Assembly: GCA_025331565.1 (NCBI GenBank) | Contig: JAFREQ010000048.1 | Coordinates: forward strand, 744,001 to 808,000 | Direction of reading: 5' to 3' | DNA length: 64,000 bases | Source of the DNA: Holacanthus passer | Taxonomy: Eukaryota; Chordata; Actinopteri; Pomacanthidae | Shown: one piece after another, positions 34,985-47,170 of the stretch | Layout of the letters: each line of letters begins with the position of its first letter | Position numbering within the stretch: position 1 is the stretch's first letter | The notes under the pieces: generated by a model | Seen by the model: only the letters and a program-made list of their open reading frames with translations | The model's database searches: none | Told to the model about the DNA's origin: nothing | Position numbers and translations under genes: made by a program

Positions 34985-37158
34985 TCAGTCATATTCATTG
35001 TCTTTGTTTGACTTATGCCCTTCAAATGGACGTCTGTTCCTCCGAACCTGGAGCTGAAAACAAACAACAGGGATAAAAAGATTAGGATATGATACAGTAT
35101 ATACCAAATATGAACATGTTCATGTTTTGCCTCTATGTTGTATTTCTGTTTCCATTTGTTGATATATTAACATTCGTTGCATTTTTCTGTTGATCATTGC
35201 TAACAAAAAACAATTGTAACCACAGTGACTGAATCCTAGTATGAAAAAAATTAATATATCAATAATAATACACTTTTGTTTGTACTGCTATGAAAGAGTA
35301 ATAATATATATAATAAATAAATACAACACATAAAAAATATAGACAAGGGGGATAACAGACATGAACATGCACATTATAATATACAAAATATAAACACAAA
35401 ATAGGAGGGGGAAATAAATATAAATACAAATGGACCAAACTATACAAATATCTGTAAATGGTCTGCTCCATGAACTTTATCAAATTTTCACTCATGAACT
35501 GTAGGTTTGTGACATGAAATTGACATGGCAAGGATCTACTCTCTTTATGTTTTAAAGAAACTACATCAATCTAAGTTTCTACTGCATTGTGTTAATGAAG
35601 ACTTCAATAACCACAAGACCTTTCTTGGTGAATTTCACTTTTACCTTGGCACCCTCCAGCACATGTGGGTCTTTCTGAAGTGCATTGTTCAGTCCTTCCT
35701 CTGTTGAGAATCTGATCCAGCAGAAGCCTTTGTGGAAGCCTGTTTCTTTATCCTGGAGCAGCCCACAGCACACAGTCAAAAACACAAACACAAGCAACTC
35801 ATGCAAGATTTGCCAAGTATTGCAAGAATCATGATGTTCAAAATCTAAAACATTATGTTATGAAGAGGAAGGAATTAATAGGAATTAATTGGAAATCATT
35901 AACAAAATGTATTCTGTATTAGGACTAGTGTTATTAGAAGTCATTAGGGATGGGTATTGTTGGATCATCAATACTGATATTGCTCATCGATACATGAATG
36001 ACAATGATAACATGAAAAAAGATTCCACAGCTATTTTGTTACAATCTTTTTTGCAGAAATACGAAGTTATAAGGGCTGTGGACAACTCCCTGCGATTGCA
36101 AATCTTAACAGCCATAAGCAATACAAAATTAGTTATCTCTGGTTGTCAAGACAGCTGACACGAAGTTGAATCGTAGGCTAAATAGCAGTTAGAGATTTAT
36201 GCTATGCTAATTATGGGCTACCAAACATACCTACACCAACTGGTGATATTGCATTTAGCTGTGGTCCTCAATACCCATTCATAGTAGTCACTGATAGTAA
36301 AAGGTTCTTGAAAGATATTTAGATCAAATGGCAGTATAGTAAGGAGTGTAACTGTAATATGAACCCAAAAAAGTATGATTTGAGAAGAATGGACAGAACC
36401 AATGTAGGATATGCTGACAATGCTTTGACAACTTACAAATGGAATAATACACTTCTTGACTGCACCAAACTGTCCGAAGTACTCCTTCATCTCCCCTGGA
36501 AAACAAACGAACAGGAACATTTCATTTTTATTATCGAGTACAAACTTTGACTTTCACTCCAACATTTGACCTAACAAATTATCTCTTGATGTCTGAACTA
36601 CCAGGACTGCTACAGCATTATGAGGTAGACTTAGCTAAAACTAAAGTAGTGTAAAACAACAGTCCTGTATTAAATCTGACCTTCATAAGGTCACTATGGT
36701 ATTGGAGAGTTGATTCAGCTGTATGGATCATTTTGGAGGCAACAATCTGACAGTTCAATATCACCATAACATGCATAAACCGGCAAGTGAGTGTACGTTT
36801 CGAGATACATATCGAATTGAAATATGAGTGTAAATGATGGAAATACGACTATGTGTGACTGAAGAAAGCTCTGGTGAGTTGGTCTTTAAATGACACATTT
36901 CACATCGGTCTCCTCACATGCAGAGACTGTTTGTTAGCTAACGCAGGTGAACCATGCTGGCTAGCTGGCTAGGCTGCGCACAGCAGAGAGAAGGATGTAC
37001 AGAACAAACTGAGCGGCTACAGACGCATGTCTTGCAGTCTAAAGCTGTCAACTAAATATCAATGAGGATTTGAACATTTAAATCAACTTACTGTTGGCTA
37101 TGGTCCATGGTACTTTAGCCACGAAGGCCTCGAAAACTTTCCTGGTCGGTGTCGCCAT
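34985..37158 (-). CDS. slirp: SLIRP, SRA stem-loop-interacting RNA-binding protein, mitochondrial
   Basis: Four exons with GT/AG borders: 37158-37092, 36495-36437, 35752-35645 and 35053-34985. The total of 303 nt encodes 100 residues. One RRM fills the protein: RNP2 at FVAKVPW (12-18), EYFGQFGAVKKCIIPF (27-42), and RNP1 at KGFCWIRF (50-57, human RGLGWVQF), then STEEGLNNAL. In mammals SLIRP binds mitochondrial mRNAs with LRPPRC and stabilises them; that role is from the family. The first 10 or so residues are short and basic, weaker as a presequence than in human. Human SLIRP is 109 residues and is likewise next to ALKBH1, divergently transcribed. Introns of 596, 684 and 591 bp hold only the repeat at 35945-36012. 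Confidence 0.93.
35945..36012. mobile_element. TAGGGATGGGTATTG-type repeat fragment
   Basis: Within slirp intron 2. TAGGGATGGGTATTGTTGG, ATCAATACTG and CATCGATACATG follow the pattern of a short fish DNA-transposon derivative whose consensus has GGGTATCG and CGATACC motifs. Confidence 0.4.
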
Positions 37159-37398
37159 GTTTCGCCCTTGGTATGCCCCGCTGACCTATGACGTAAAATC
37201 ACGTGACGTAAACCGGCACACATCGTAAATATATGTAACAGAATATGTTGAAAACTAGCTTCACATTTAATCTCGATAAGTTTTCGCAGATTCTTTAAAT
37301 CTTTGAATTGTTTAAAAATGTTTGTATCTTTAAATTTCTTAAAATAAATTAGTCGGAAAAGCTCCGGACCGGACGTGGGTTGAAAGGTCAGTTACGTC
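37159..37398. promoter_or_regulatory. Bidirectional slirp / alkbh1 promoter
   Basis: Only 240 bp separate the two divergent start codons, so both 5' UTRs and core promoters must fit here. Visible sites: TGACGTAA at 37189-37196 and at 37204-37211, its reverse complement TTACGTCA at 37392-37399 (overlapping the alkbh1 ATG), and TCACGTGA at 37199-37206. These are ATF/CREB- and USF/TFE-type motifs. No TATA box is positioned for either gene. The human pair is also head to head. Confidence 0.7.
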
Positions 37399-40300
37399 AT
37401 GGCCAAGATGGCAGCCTCCGTGGTGGAGAGTGGAGAGGATGCATTTAGAAAAATATTCAAGTTTTACAAGAGAAGAAACCCTCCGCCAGATTTCAGCGAT
37501 GTCATTGACTTCTCCAAAGGTGTGTCGGGTGATAAGGTCAGTAAAAAGAAATAGAGGTTGCCAACGATTGGCAAGAGTCACGTGATTGAACCTTATTCTG
37601 ACCAGTCTATGATTCAGACTCACAGATTGTTTAACTTGAACATGAAGGTTTGTAAAACATAAGACATAAGATAAACATAAGATACAAAGTTGGTCAGTGG
37701 TGGAACAATTAGATTTACTCTGCTATAAATAAATGCAAGAAAAGCTGCTTACATACAAGATGAATTATCAGCAAAATACTTAAGTTGTAAATCTTTGTTT
37801 TATAGGTCTTGCTAACAAAACAGTTAAGATTTGGGACCACCAGCAACCATAGGATCAGAGTAGATTATTAATTATATAAGACAGCAGCCATGACTTGCTG
37901 TGTACCTGTGAATGCACTGGAAATGAACCTCAGTGTTTCCTCATCTGTCCTCATCAGTCAAGCAGACAGGATAAAGGAGATGGGGAAGTTAGGAAAACAA
38001 CAGCAAAGTTAAGAGAATGCCACCGAATTTAAGTGAACTGTATGCCGATTTTTCCCACATATAAGATATATAAATACATGGGATATAAATAGATCCACCA
38101 CCTAATGTTGTATAATGCAGCACACACTACTGTATAGCCTCAAAAATCACCAGATAATGTTTGTTACATAAAATTTCACAGAGGTCTCTTTTTCTGGTGA
38201 TTCTAATGATTGATGTTCCTTTGTGTGTGTGTGCGCATGTATGTGTGTGTGTAATAAATAGATTGTTACAGCCAAATTGGACCCTGCTGCAGTGAGTGAT
38301 GTGGAGGCTGCAAGGGTTGGATTGCAGCCCATCAGAGACTGGAGAGCCTTCAGGCTGCAGGACTACCCAGGTAAACACAGGGCAGATGGAGAGACAGAGA
38401 GTTTTTAGATCAGTTTAAAAGCCGAGGGTTCTACACACTCTCAGACCAAAACTAAATTCAGTATTTACTTGGCGAGAAAAATGGCATAGAGCAAAATACA
38501 GATGGACAACAAATGAAAGGAAGACACCAGTGTGTTAGTAAGATGCTGTTTCATCAGGATCCTCCAGAACAGCTTCAGCTGCTCCAAGTCAGAGATTCTC
38601 CAAGTGTGTGGAACTCTACAGGAGTGATGAACAGCATTCTTCCAAAAAACATTCCCTTTGATACTTTGCTGATGTCGGTTGGGAGCAGTAAAATCTCCCA
38701 TGATTTTCCAATTCTATTACTCAGTATTACTCAGTATGGTACTCAGTACTCAGTACCATTGTGTGTTGTTTAGGATTCATCTTCATCTCAAACCCATTCC
38801 TGCGGGGCTCCCAACCATTCTGGATCAGGCAGTGTCTGAAGACCTACCCTCAGAAGCCCAACGTCTGCAACCTGGACATGCACATGTCTCCCTCTGACAC
38901 CCAGGACATCTGGGGCAAGAGTGTACATGGCCTCAGGTGAGATTAACTGTGCTCCTCCCCTCTGACGATTCTGACTGGTTCTGTCTGACACAAGACCTGG
39001 GCTAGTTAAGTGTTGTTGTGTCATGCCTTCAATCATTTTAAGTGAAAGCAGGGACAACCTGCTTGCCTAGATCAGGCATATTTTTTCACTCTTGATCGAA
39101 TTAGACAAGCAGTCTCCCTCTGCTTCCAGATTTTGTGCTAAGCTAGTTTCGACTCATCAGAGATCTACTTGACACACAGATAAAATTGATATTGATCTTG
39201 TGTGAGACACATTGGAACAGCTCTAGTTCCCACCGTTTCAGGAAATCAGACTGCCACTGTTTCATTATCAGCCTGTAGCGATTTAACCTACTGCTTGCAC
39301 TCTGTACAACTGACTTGACCTTCCTTGCTGCTTTGCAACATGTCCCCATGAAGCATGCTGAGCTGCAGAACTACTATTAGAACTAATCAAATAATCACAG
39401 AAAACTCAGTAACCATTACAAAACCAATAAATGGCCAGCTGATATTATCAGGTTATTACAGATGTATAGGCATTGGTGTATGTGACTGCCAAGAAAGTGA
39501 AAATAATATGTAGATGCTTAGTGACAGTGTCCTGGTTCCCAGTAACCTGCCTCTGTAAGCGAGCTCTGTGTTTATTTCCCTCCACAGCTTTCCTCCGTCT
39601 GGAAAGAGAGAACCAAAGACTCTTCTGGAGAGGCTGCGCTGGGTCACTCTGGGCTATCATTACAATTGGGATACCAAGGTAAGCAACACACCCTGCTTTT
39701 TTAGATTCTATTGGTAGGATTTAATTGATGTAGAGCTGTAAATGCAAATGCAACCCTGATTCCAAAAAAGTTGGGCTGTGCAAAACATAAATTAAACAGA
39801 ATGTGATAATTTGCCAATCCTTTTTGACATAATTGAAAAGAGCACAAAGACAATATATTTAATGTTTGGGACAGGAGCAACAAAATACTGTGAAAGTTGT
39901 GGACTGATCCAAAAACACCTGTTTGGATAATGTGCTGTAATTTAAGAAAGAAATACAGGCTCCTAAAGTCAGCCATATCCTGTGCAGTGGTGCTATCCAC
40001 AGTGAAATTCCTCTGATTCTCAATACACACATTTTGTATAAACACTCCCAGTGTCCCCCTAATGTGTTCATAAACTTCCTGATGGACCATCAGGAGAATT
40101 TAAAAACAAGTTGTGTACCTCTTGTGCCAAATCTAAGTTTGTTTTGTCCATTTACAGTTTTTGAGATGATGCTTTTATTTTGAAAGGTTTAGCCAGCTGT
40201 CTTATTGTTGCAAGGACTTCTGGATGTCTGTGGGGACAAGTTTGTAAAAATATATTGAAATAAAATTTATTGTTATTATTTATTATTGTTTTAGCATTTG

Positions 40301-41313
40301 ACAGTCTGCTACAACATATCTTTTCATGTTGCTTTTCTTGTGTAACAGACCAAATGTTTCCTTTGTTCCATTCACAGACTTACTCTGCCAACCATTACAC
40401 TCCTTTCCCAGCTGATCTTCACTTGCTGTCCCTCCAAATAACAGCTGCCTGTGGGTTCCCGGGGTTCAATGCAGAAGCTGGAATACTCAACTACTACCGA
40501 TTTGATTCATCTCTGGGAATCCATGTGGATGAATCCGAACTAGATCACAGCCGTCCGCTGCTGTCATTCAGGTGAGAGGGGAGAAATAAAATGCCAGGGG
40601 CGCCGCGGTAGCACACCTGGTAGAGTGTGTACTATGTATCAAGAATGAGTCCTTGGCAAAGCAGCCGAGGTTAGATTCCAGCCTGAGGCCCTTTGATGCA
40701 TGCGCTCTCTCTCCAGCTGTCACTATCACAAATAGAGCAGAAATGTCAAAAACAAAATTCATGCTGTTGTAATATTGGAACAAAAGTGTGCATTGCCTGG
40801 TTAACTACAGAAAAATATTCCAACCTCATCTCTGTATATCTTGTTGTCTTTTCTGATAGTTTTGGGCAATCAGCCATCTTCCTCCTGGGAGGCATCTGTA
40901 GACAGGACCCCCCCACCGCTATGTACATGCACAGTGGGGACATGATGGTGATGTCGGGACAGAGCCGCCTCCTTTACCATGCTGTCCCACGCATCGTTCC
41001 AGCACCCCAGGGACACACAGCTGCAGAGATGGAAGGCTGCAGCCTGGCCCCAGCCCTGCAGGACTGCACGGTGGTGGAGCCGGTGTCAGAGGAGGACTGG
41101 GTGGTGTGCTCCAGGTACATCCAGAGTTCCAGAGTGAATGTGACTGTCAGGCAGGTGCTGGGGTCTGGGCAGAGCTTCCCAGAAACACCCTCTTCTCACC
41201 AAAGGACTGCTGGAGGCCAGACAGCGGGGTACCATGAAGGACCAGCAGATGGAGAGAGTCAGAAGAGGAAAAGAAGTAGCAGCTGTGACTCTGTTGATAC
41301 TGTAAAGACGTGA
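37399..41313 (+). CDS. alkbh1: ALKBH1, AlkB-family Fe(II)/2-oxoglutarate dioxygenase
   Basis: Six exons with GT/AG borders: 37399-37536, 38262-38370, 38774-38936, 39588-39678, 40378-40571 and 40860-41313. Total 1,149 nt, 382 residues (human 389). ALKBH1 demethylates nucleic acids and modifies tRNA, including mitochondrial tRNA (family knowledge). Metal ligands are intact: H216 and D218 in GIHVD, and H272 in LLYHAVPR; 2-oxoglutarate-binding R323 and R329 lie in RVNVTVRQVL. The spacings (56 and 51 residues) equal those of human H231, H287 and R338. GILNYYR and MYMHSGDMMVMSG are also conserved. The tail ends in a basic QKRKR stretch. ATG at 37399 is used because MAKMAA aligns with human MGKMAA; a second in-frame ATG follows at codon 4. 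Introns 4 and 5 hold transposon copies. Confidence 0.95.
38221..38252. repeat. (TG)n microsatellite before alkbh1 exon 2
   Basis: Interrupted TG repeat ending about 10 bases before the exon 2 acceptor (AATAAATAG). The polypyrimidine tract of this acceptor is effectively replaced by TG repeats, which may make recognition depend on TG-binding factors. Confidence 0.85.
39750..40092. mobile_element. DNA-transposon relic in alkbh1 intron 4
   Basis: Starts AACCCTGATTCCAAAAAAG, then TTGGG, and later GGGACAGGAGCAACAAAA and GTTGTGGACTGATCC. This order of blocks matches a widespread teleost non-autonomous element whose left end reads AACCCCAATTCCAAAAAAGT (from memory). Point changes and indels have removed any coding capacity. 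Confidence 0.6.
40597..40735 (+). mobile_element. tRNA-derived SINE in alkbh1 intron 5
   Basis: Contains an A-box-like TAGCACACCTGG and a B-box-like GGTTAGATTCC about 55 bases downstream, then a GGCCCTTTGATGCATGC block and a CTCTCTCTCC tract. This layout is that of tRNA-headed SINEs common in spiny-rayed fish. It starts 26 bases after the exon 5 donor. Confidence 0.65.
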
Positions 41314-41751
41314 AACAGACCACCTGCTGTAACACTCACTTAGAAATGTGACACCACTCAAGTCAGATGTGCTCTTAATACTTAGGTTGGATCCATATAG
41401 TAAACATTTGTCCGTACTTGCTGTCTGCTTACTTTGAACAGGAAGGTCCATCCACCTTATAGTGGCCTGTCTGAGGTCACAAACAAGAATCTACAAGAAA
41501 GTAGCAAAACCAAAACTCTGGAGCAGCCACCCTGAACAGTCAAGTTCAGTCGATATCTATGATCTCTTCAAAGCCAACAGACTCCTTAAATTAAGAAGTA
41601 ATAAGTTTATAATTCACCAAAATCACACAATAACACAAACAAACTAACCAATCAAGCAGCAGTCGACCAGCAGCTGTGAGGCAAAATGACTGTTGATGTT
41701 AAACGATTCTGGTTTGAAAAGAGCGTACATGGATGTAACGGCTTCAGTTCC

Positions 41752-41775
41752 CCATCGGAAAGGGCTGTCCGATGG
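41752..41775. repeat. Small perfect hairpin in alkbh1 3' region
   Basis: CCATCGGA, an 8-base loop, then TCCGATGG, about 440 bases after the alkbh1 stop and upstream of its candidate poly(A) signal, so probably transcribed in the 3' UTR. Confidence 0.6.
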
Positions 41776-42196
41776 CAAGGTAAAGCAGTGAAAATATTCT
41801 AATGATAGTGTACACTTAAACCTGATATTAATTTTTGTTCTTTCTCTTTTTTTTGAGATAGGCCTTTTTTAGGTGGCTTCTGTGGCAGCACTCCACTCTT
41901 TGGGTCTCTAAGTAGTTCAGTGGCACTTGTCATATGTTATATGATAAAGTTATTAAAATTGAAAGACTATTTATAAAAATTTTTTTACATTTGTGCTCAA
42001 ATTAAACCTGGAAGTGAAAATCCAGAGTGTGAGAGAACAGAATTAACATGACAATAAAATCTGTCACTGTTTACATGCAATACTAGGACTAATTTTTGCT
42101 ACTGTCATTGGGAAAGCTGGCATCTGTGAGTTTAAGAAAAGGTAACAAAAAATCTTCTAAAAGTTGAAGAGGTTAACATTAAAGTTTCCTATAGAG

Positions 42197-42355
42197 CAGG
42201 GGTTTTCAAAGTCTGTTCTATGGCTGCTCAAAGGCTATTTTATGTGTCTCCTTTGATGACTAATGTAATATTTTTCTACTTTCATCCATTGAGCCTCCCT
42301 TGAAACTGTTTGGAACCCCCCTGGGGAGGCCCGTCTCCCACTTTGAAAATCTCTG
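42197..42355. mobile_element. 159-bp inverted-repeat element (hAT-like MITE)
   Basis: The left end CAGGGGTTTTCAAAGT and the reverse complement of the right end, CAGAGATTTTCAAAGT, match at 14 of 16 positions. The CAG(G/A)G(G/A)TTTTCAAA terminus is hAT-like. Flanking 8-bp sequences (CTATAGAG, CTGTAAGC) are only weakly similar, so a target-site duplication is not convincing. No coding capacity. Confidence 0.6.
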
Positions 42356-42430
42356 CTGTAAGCTGTTTGATATATTATCACTGCTAAAATAAGTTGTGAA
42401 GATACAGTTGCATCGGCTACTCTCTTACTA

Positions 42431-42742
42431 TTCACACCTGGCATTAAAAAGTCATCTGTATCTGGATATGTAATCTGGATAAAGAAAAATAAACACGTTG
42501 CATGCAGAACTCTTTGGGATTGGAATGCAATTGGATGAACCAGACCAAATGAATGATTCCTTGACTGTGGATGGACTATGCACCATGTCTATTGTCAACT
42601 GAAGTCCTCCAGCCCCACTTCACTAATTTGCATATTGACACAGTCAAGATAATGACAACACATATGCAAAGACTCACAGATTGGATGTCATTATACAGAA
42701 AACGTATCCACACACAGATCACATGTTAATACCAGGTGTAAA
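42431..42742. mobile_element. 312-bp inverted-repeat element (MITE)
   Basis: The left end TTCACACCTGGCATTAA and the right end TTAATACCAGGTGTAAAT are inverted copies with two or three mismatches. The interior is AT-rich and non-coding. It lies only 75 bp from the preceding element. Confidence 0.6.
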
Positions 42743-43689
42743 TGGGGCCTTAAAAAGGTGAAGATTATTATTCTCAGGTGTCTTTCATCACAAGACATCA
42801 AGATGCTTGCAGCTGCAGAGAGCCTGCTGTGTGACTGCTCAGAGATGAGGCTTCCTGTGTGGCAATGTGAGATGAGAGGTGAAGGCTACTCACTTACCTC
42901 ATCTTCATCATTCACTCGTTTGGTTTTTAAAAGGTACTACATTTGGAGTTCTCCTCCTACACAACTCTTTCCTTAAAGGGCTCATGAGGTGCTCATGAGA
43001 TTTTCATGAGATGTGTCATTTAATATTTCAGGGCATTTTTGTTTCATGTTGTGTTTTGATCTATAAACCATTGTCCGATAAGAAAAACACCAACTGGAAA
43101 CAACCACACCAACAACATACAGTATAAAAACAACATGAATAAGACCAGACAACCACAGTTGACAAAGGACTACTGAACAATTGCAAGTCATAAAAAATAT
43201 CAGATAATAAAGCTTTAAAATCAGCAAATCTTGAGGGCAGTTTATTTCATTTTAAAGGGGCATAATGCCTGAAAGTAGTTCTTCCAAGATTAGTGCGTAC
43301 ATACTGTCTGGGATAACTAAGGTTACAGCATGAGGTTATTGGATTGTGTACTGTAGTGAGAAGACTTAATAAGAGGAGTGATGTGAGGTAGTTTTAACGC
43401 TTTAACAGTAGAGCTTTACAGATTAGTATCATGTCATTATTTCTTCTTGTCTGTAAGGACGTCCACCCTGACCACCCTTTCTGATACAGTGAGCAATGAT
43501 GAGTAAGAAACTGACAAGAGATGTGTTGACAGACATATGTTTGACTCAGAAATGAACATGGACATGTTTTCTTCACTGGAAGAGCAACCTAGAGTCACTT
43601 CATCACATTTGCTTGATTTAACTTTGTTTCACCCAGACATGATTAGAGCAATGTCTTATGTCTGATCTGCCACATGCAAGTACTAAATC

Positions 43690-44350
43690 CTAACTAAATC
43701 CGGTTTCACTTGATTGGCTCCCTATCAATCAGACTGATCAGACTTTATGGTGCTTCTCATGGCTTATAAAATTGTGAATGGGCTTGCCCCTTCATTTCTT
43801 TCTGAGATCCTGTATATCCCATCCTATGCTCTCAGCTCTCAAAAACACATCTCCTGTCTGAGTTAAAAAGAAGTCAGCAGGCTGCAGGGCCTTTTCCTAT
43901 TGATCCTCTTTTCTCTGGTATAATCTCCCTGCTGATACCAGACAGTCTGACTGTTGAGGTCTTGATCTTTTTGCCTTTGCATTAGTGCTTATCCTCCATT
44001 ACCTCAGGCTTTTACCTGTTACCATCATGATTCTGGTGGGTCGGTCTGGAGTACTGATAGGCCATGTTTGGCCTGCCAATGGGAAAAAAGTAAACTTTTT
44101 TCTGATAACCACTCAATTTCTCTTCTCTATTGGACTCTCTCTCTCCTGGCTGACACTGCCTCACCCAGATGTTTGGACATTCACCCTCTCTCTCTGTCAC
44201 TCTATGTGTTTATCTCTCCTATCTGTGTAAATGCTGTGCTGCCTCTTCTGTGTTCGTCTGGTTTGTCCTTTTTTCACGTTTCTATGGTGGTAGAAGGTTG
44301 AGTGGATCATGTCCTCCTGGATTCATATTCTTCACGTTTTACAATCTATC
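43690..44350 (+). mobile_element. LINE 3'-end remnant
   Basis: From about 43,741 one frame reads DFMVLLMAYKIVNGLAPSFL and then SEILYIPSYALSS. This corresponds to the conserved block after the reverse transcriptase of many fish LINEs (pattern HWLPV..R..FK.L...YK..NG.AP.YL). A degenerate WLP block precedes it in another frame. Downstream lies a CTCTCTCT-rich tract. The copy is short and frameshifted. Confidence 0.5.
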
Positions 44351-45364
44351 AATCATGAGACCAGATCTCGTCAAACTACACCCATAGTCCAAATTAAACG
44401 CAGTAGCTGAGTTTTAGATGCCAAACTCTTGATTAAAGAGTACCTAAAAATAAGAACTTTAACTGTGGCTGTTCATTTAGTCATGAATATTTAGTGTTAT
44501 AGAGAAAACACCACACAATCACAATATGTTTTTTCTTTATTTATTAAACCTCGTGTCATCACTTGTTCAGCAGATTAGTTGTTACGTTGTCTGCAAAGAA
44601 ATAACAAAGTTATGTTATGTTTCCAACTTTCCAACTAGTGGTCTGCTTGGAATGAAATTAGTTGAATAATTTCTTGAGTCTTGTTTCATGAACCATACAT
44701 AAGCCTCACCTGCCTTGGTTATCAATACTGTATGTATATTATGTTAAATGTAAACATATCTTTCTTTTTTTGCAGTTCTGATCAAGTCAATCAATGAAAA
44801 AAATACAATAGATAAAGAATGAAGAAGGCATGTAAGATGATTTCCCAGCCATTGCATATAGTCATCATACATGGGAATGCATGAATTATTATTGTATATA
44901 TGTAAAATAATGTGAAATCAAAAATTGGCAAAGGTGCAAAATGGCAACATGAAAGAAATTAATCACACTTGTCAGGTACTATCATGAGGTTTCCAATTTC
45001 ATCTTTGCAGACTGATTACTGCTGAATCCATAATATAATAAATGCAACACTCATATGAGTTTTCATAAAATATAAGTTTTAGTTTGTTTAAATTTTGTGT
45101 CATTTCTTATACATGAGTAAAACCACTTTATATCAGTTGTCATGCCACATTTGGGCTTTTATTGTGCTTATTATGAACCAAAGTAAACCATTGTATCGCT
45201 AAAAATATATTTAAATTAATATTGATTTTTTTATATTTGATATTTCTTCAGCACTGAGCTTTTGATCTTAATTCAATTCCATGTTTATGCTAATAAAAAA
45301 GCCTGCTTGTTCTGAACACTGAGTCTCCTCATCAGGAGTAGATGGTGGAAGAAGAAGAATGAAC

Positions 45365-47134
45365 TCATGTCCTCAAATCTCCACTGATCCATTCGACCAC
45401 CATTTGGGCAACTTCTCTTCCTGCATCCAGGACAAAGGCGTGGCGGAACCCGTTTTCACACAGTCTTAAATCTCCCTGTGGGAAGTCCTGTTTGATGTCA
45501 TGGTAATACTGAACAGGGCACCAGTGGTCTGTAGCTCCATAGTAAAATACAAGCTGAAAGTGGGGACACACAGATGGTGTTGATTTTTAGTTTTAATGCA
45601 CAGTAACAGCTAACATGTCACAGTGAAACCATTAAGCAATAATATAGGACTTCTTACCTTTTCAAGATTTTTCTTGATGGTTACGTTGTCTCTTTTCAGA
45701 ACTTCCCTCATTTCCTGAGCCCCCATGTACATAACATTGACTACAAAGAGAAACAAAACTACACTGATGAGGTTGTTGCTTTATTTCAGGCATTTTAGAA
45801 ATATGAAATGACACACAGGCTAAATTAGATCTGAAAAACTTTGAAATATTGCATCAACTGGTTTGACTGGCTCTTTGATCACAGAAGCAGTTGCCTGGTG
45901 TCTGAAGATGTCTGGACATTACAGTCAATACTATTTACATCCGCATCCTCTTCCTCAATCATCAAATTTGACACTGCAAATGATGTGAGGGACAATTTAA
46001 AATCTGATTTGTGCAACCACTCTAGGACATACCATAATAAACCAGAGTTTCTTAGCTCAATATCTGCAAAGCAAAATCCAATGAAAATCCATTTTTTCAC
46101 CTCTTCCTTAAAACTTGGACTTTTACACACCACAAACACACAGTACAGTCAGCTGACCACTGCACATTCTGTGTATTAGGAAATTACTTCTCAGTAGTTG
46201 TATAAATGGTGGCATTACATACCTGCATTGCACTAGTCTTAACAGAGTTGATTCAATACTACTATAACACATTCTCAATAAAAAGTAAACACAGGCATCA
46301 CAGGAGAACAGAACAAAGCATAACCAACCTGCACAGTCTCCACTGAATAGACCTACAGTAGGCTGAACTATGGAGTGGTCCAGAGAGTGGATGCCACCAA
46401 ACGCCAGTTTGATCAGGCTGGCTTTGAGTCCATCAGGCAGCAGAGAGAGCAGGAAGACAGACAGGTAGGCCAGATAACGCATATGACACAGCACAGGGGT
46501 CAAGACCTTCCCCTGAGGAGTCTGAGCCATGCGCTCTATGGTGGGAAACAGCATGATGGCCTTTATAATCTGTTTTAAAAACAAAGAGGTTACAAAGGAC
46601 ACTTTTCAGTCTTGGATTAACAGAACATGAAAAATAAATGTGAACAGAAATCATAGGAGGAGGTAAATGATTCCCTCTGAGGTTAGAACTAAATTATGGA
46701 AACCCCATTTTTCATCATTCCTTCCTTTTAGCATGATCACCAGACAGAGGGGGATGCTTTAACAGCTACTTGCAAACAAAAAAGACGAGACACAGGTGTC
46801 ACAAACTCCTCTTTATTGTGCCACCCTGTGGACAGCAGGCTGATTTTAATGGGTAATTGTTGTCCCCTTGAAAATGTGATATGTTTCCCCAAAAAGAAAG
46901 ATTGTGAGATATCATGACTAACCTTGAGTTCAGGATCTCTCTTCATCATTTCCAGAATAATGTAGCAGCCAATGGAGTGTCCCACCAGGACCAATCTGGT
47001 TTCTCTGGGAACATGTTTCCTGAGGAAGGCCAGTTTGTGTTCAATCTGCCCATTCAGACCAAACACGTCATGTTCAGCTACTGAGGAGGCATCTGGATAA
47101 AGAAAAAGGTGAAAAACAAAAATGGCAGTGTCTA

Positions 47135-47170
<36 letters not shown>

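Larger units (their letters stand above)
41314..45364. other. Convergent intergenic region, alkbh1 to ldah
   Basis: Begins with the alkbh1 3' UTR; a candidate AATAAA is at 42053-42058. It holds two adjacent short inverted-repeat elements (42.2-42.7 kb) and a LINE remnant (43.7-44.4 kb). On the minus strand, AATAAA motifs at 45158-45163 and in 44536-44545 could end ldah. 42.8-43.6 kb shows nothing recognised. Confidence 0.6.

Noticed and set aside
40693..40859. Alternative first exon giving a longer last-exon alkbh1 product
   Set aside because: This upstream open stretch is intron 5, after a SINE; the acceptor at 40860 and the homology start agree.
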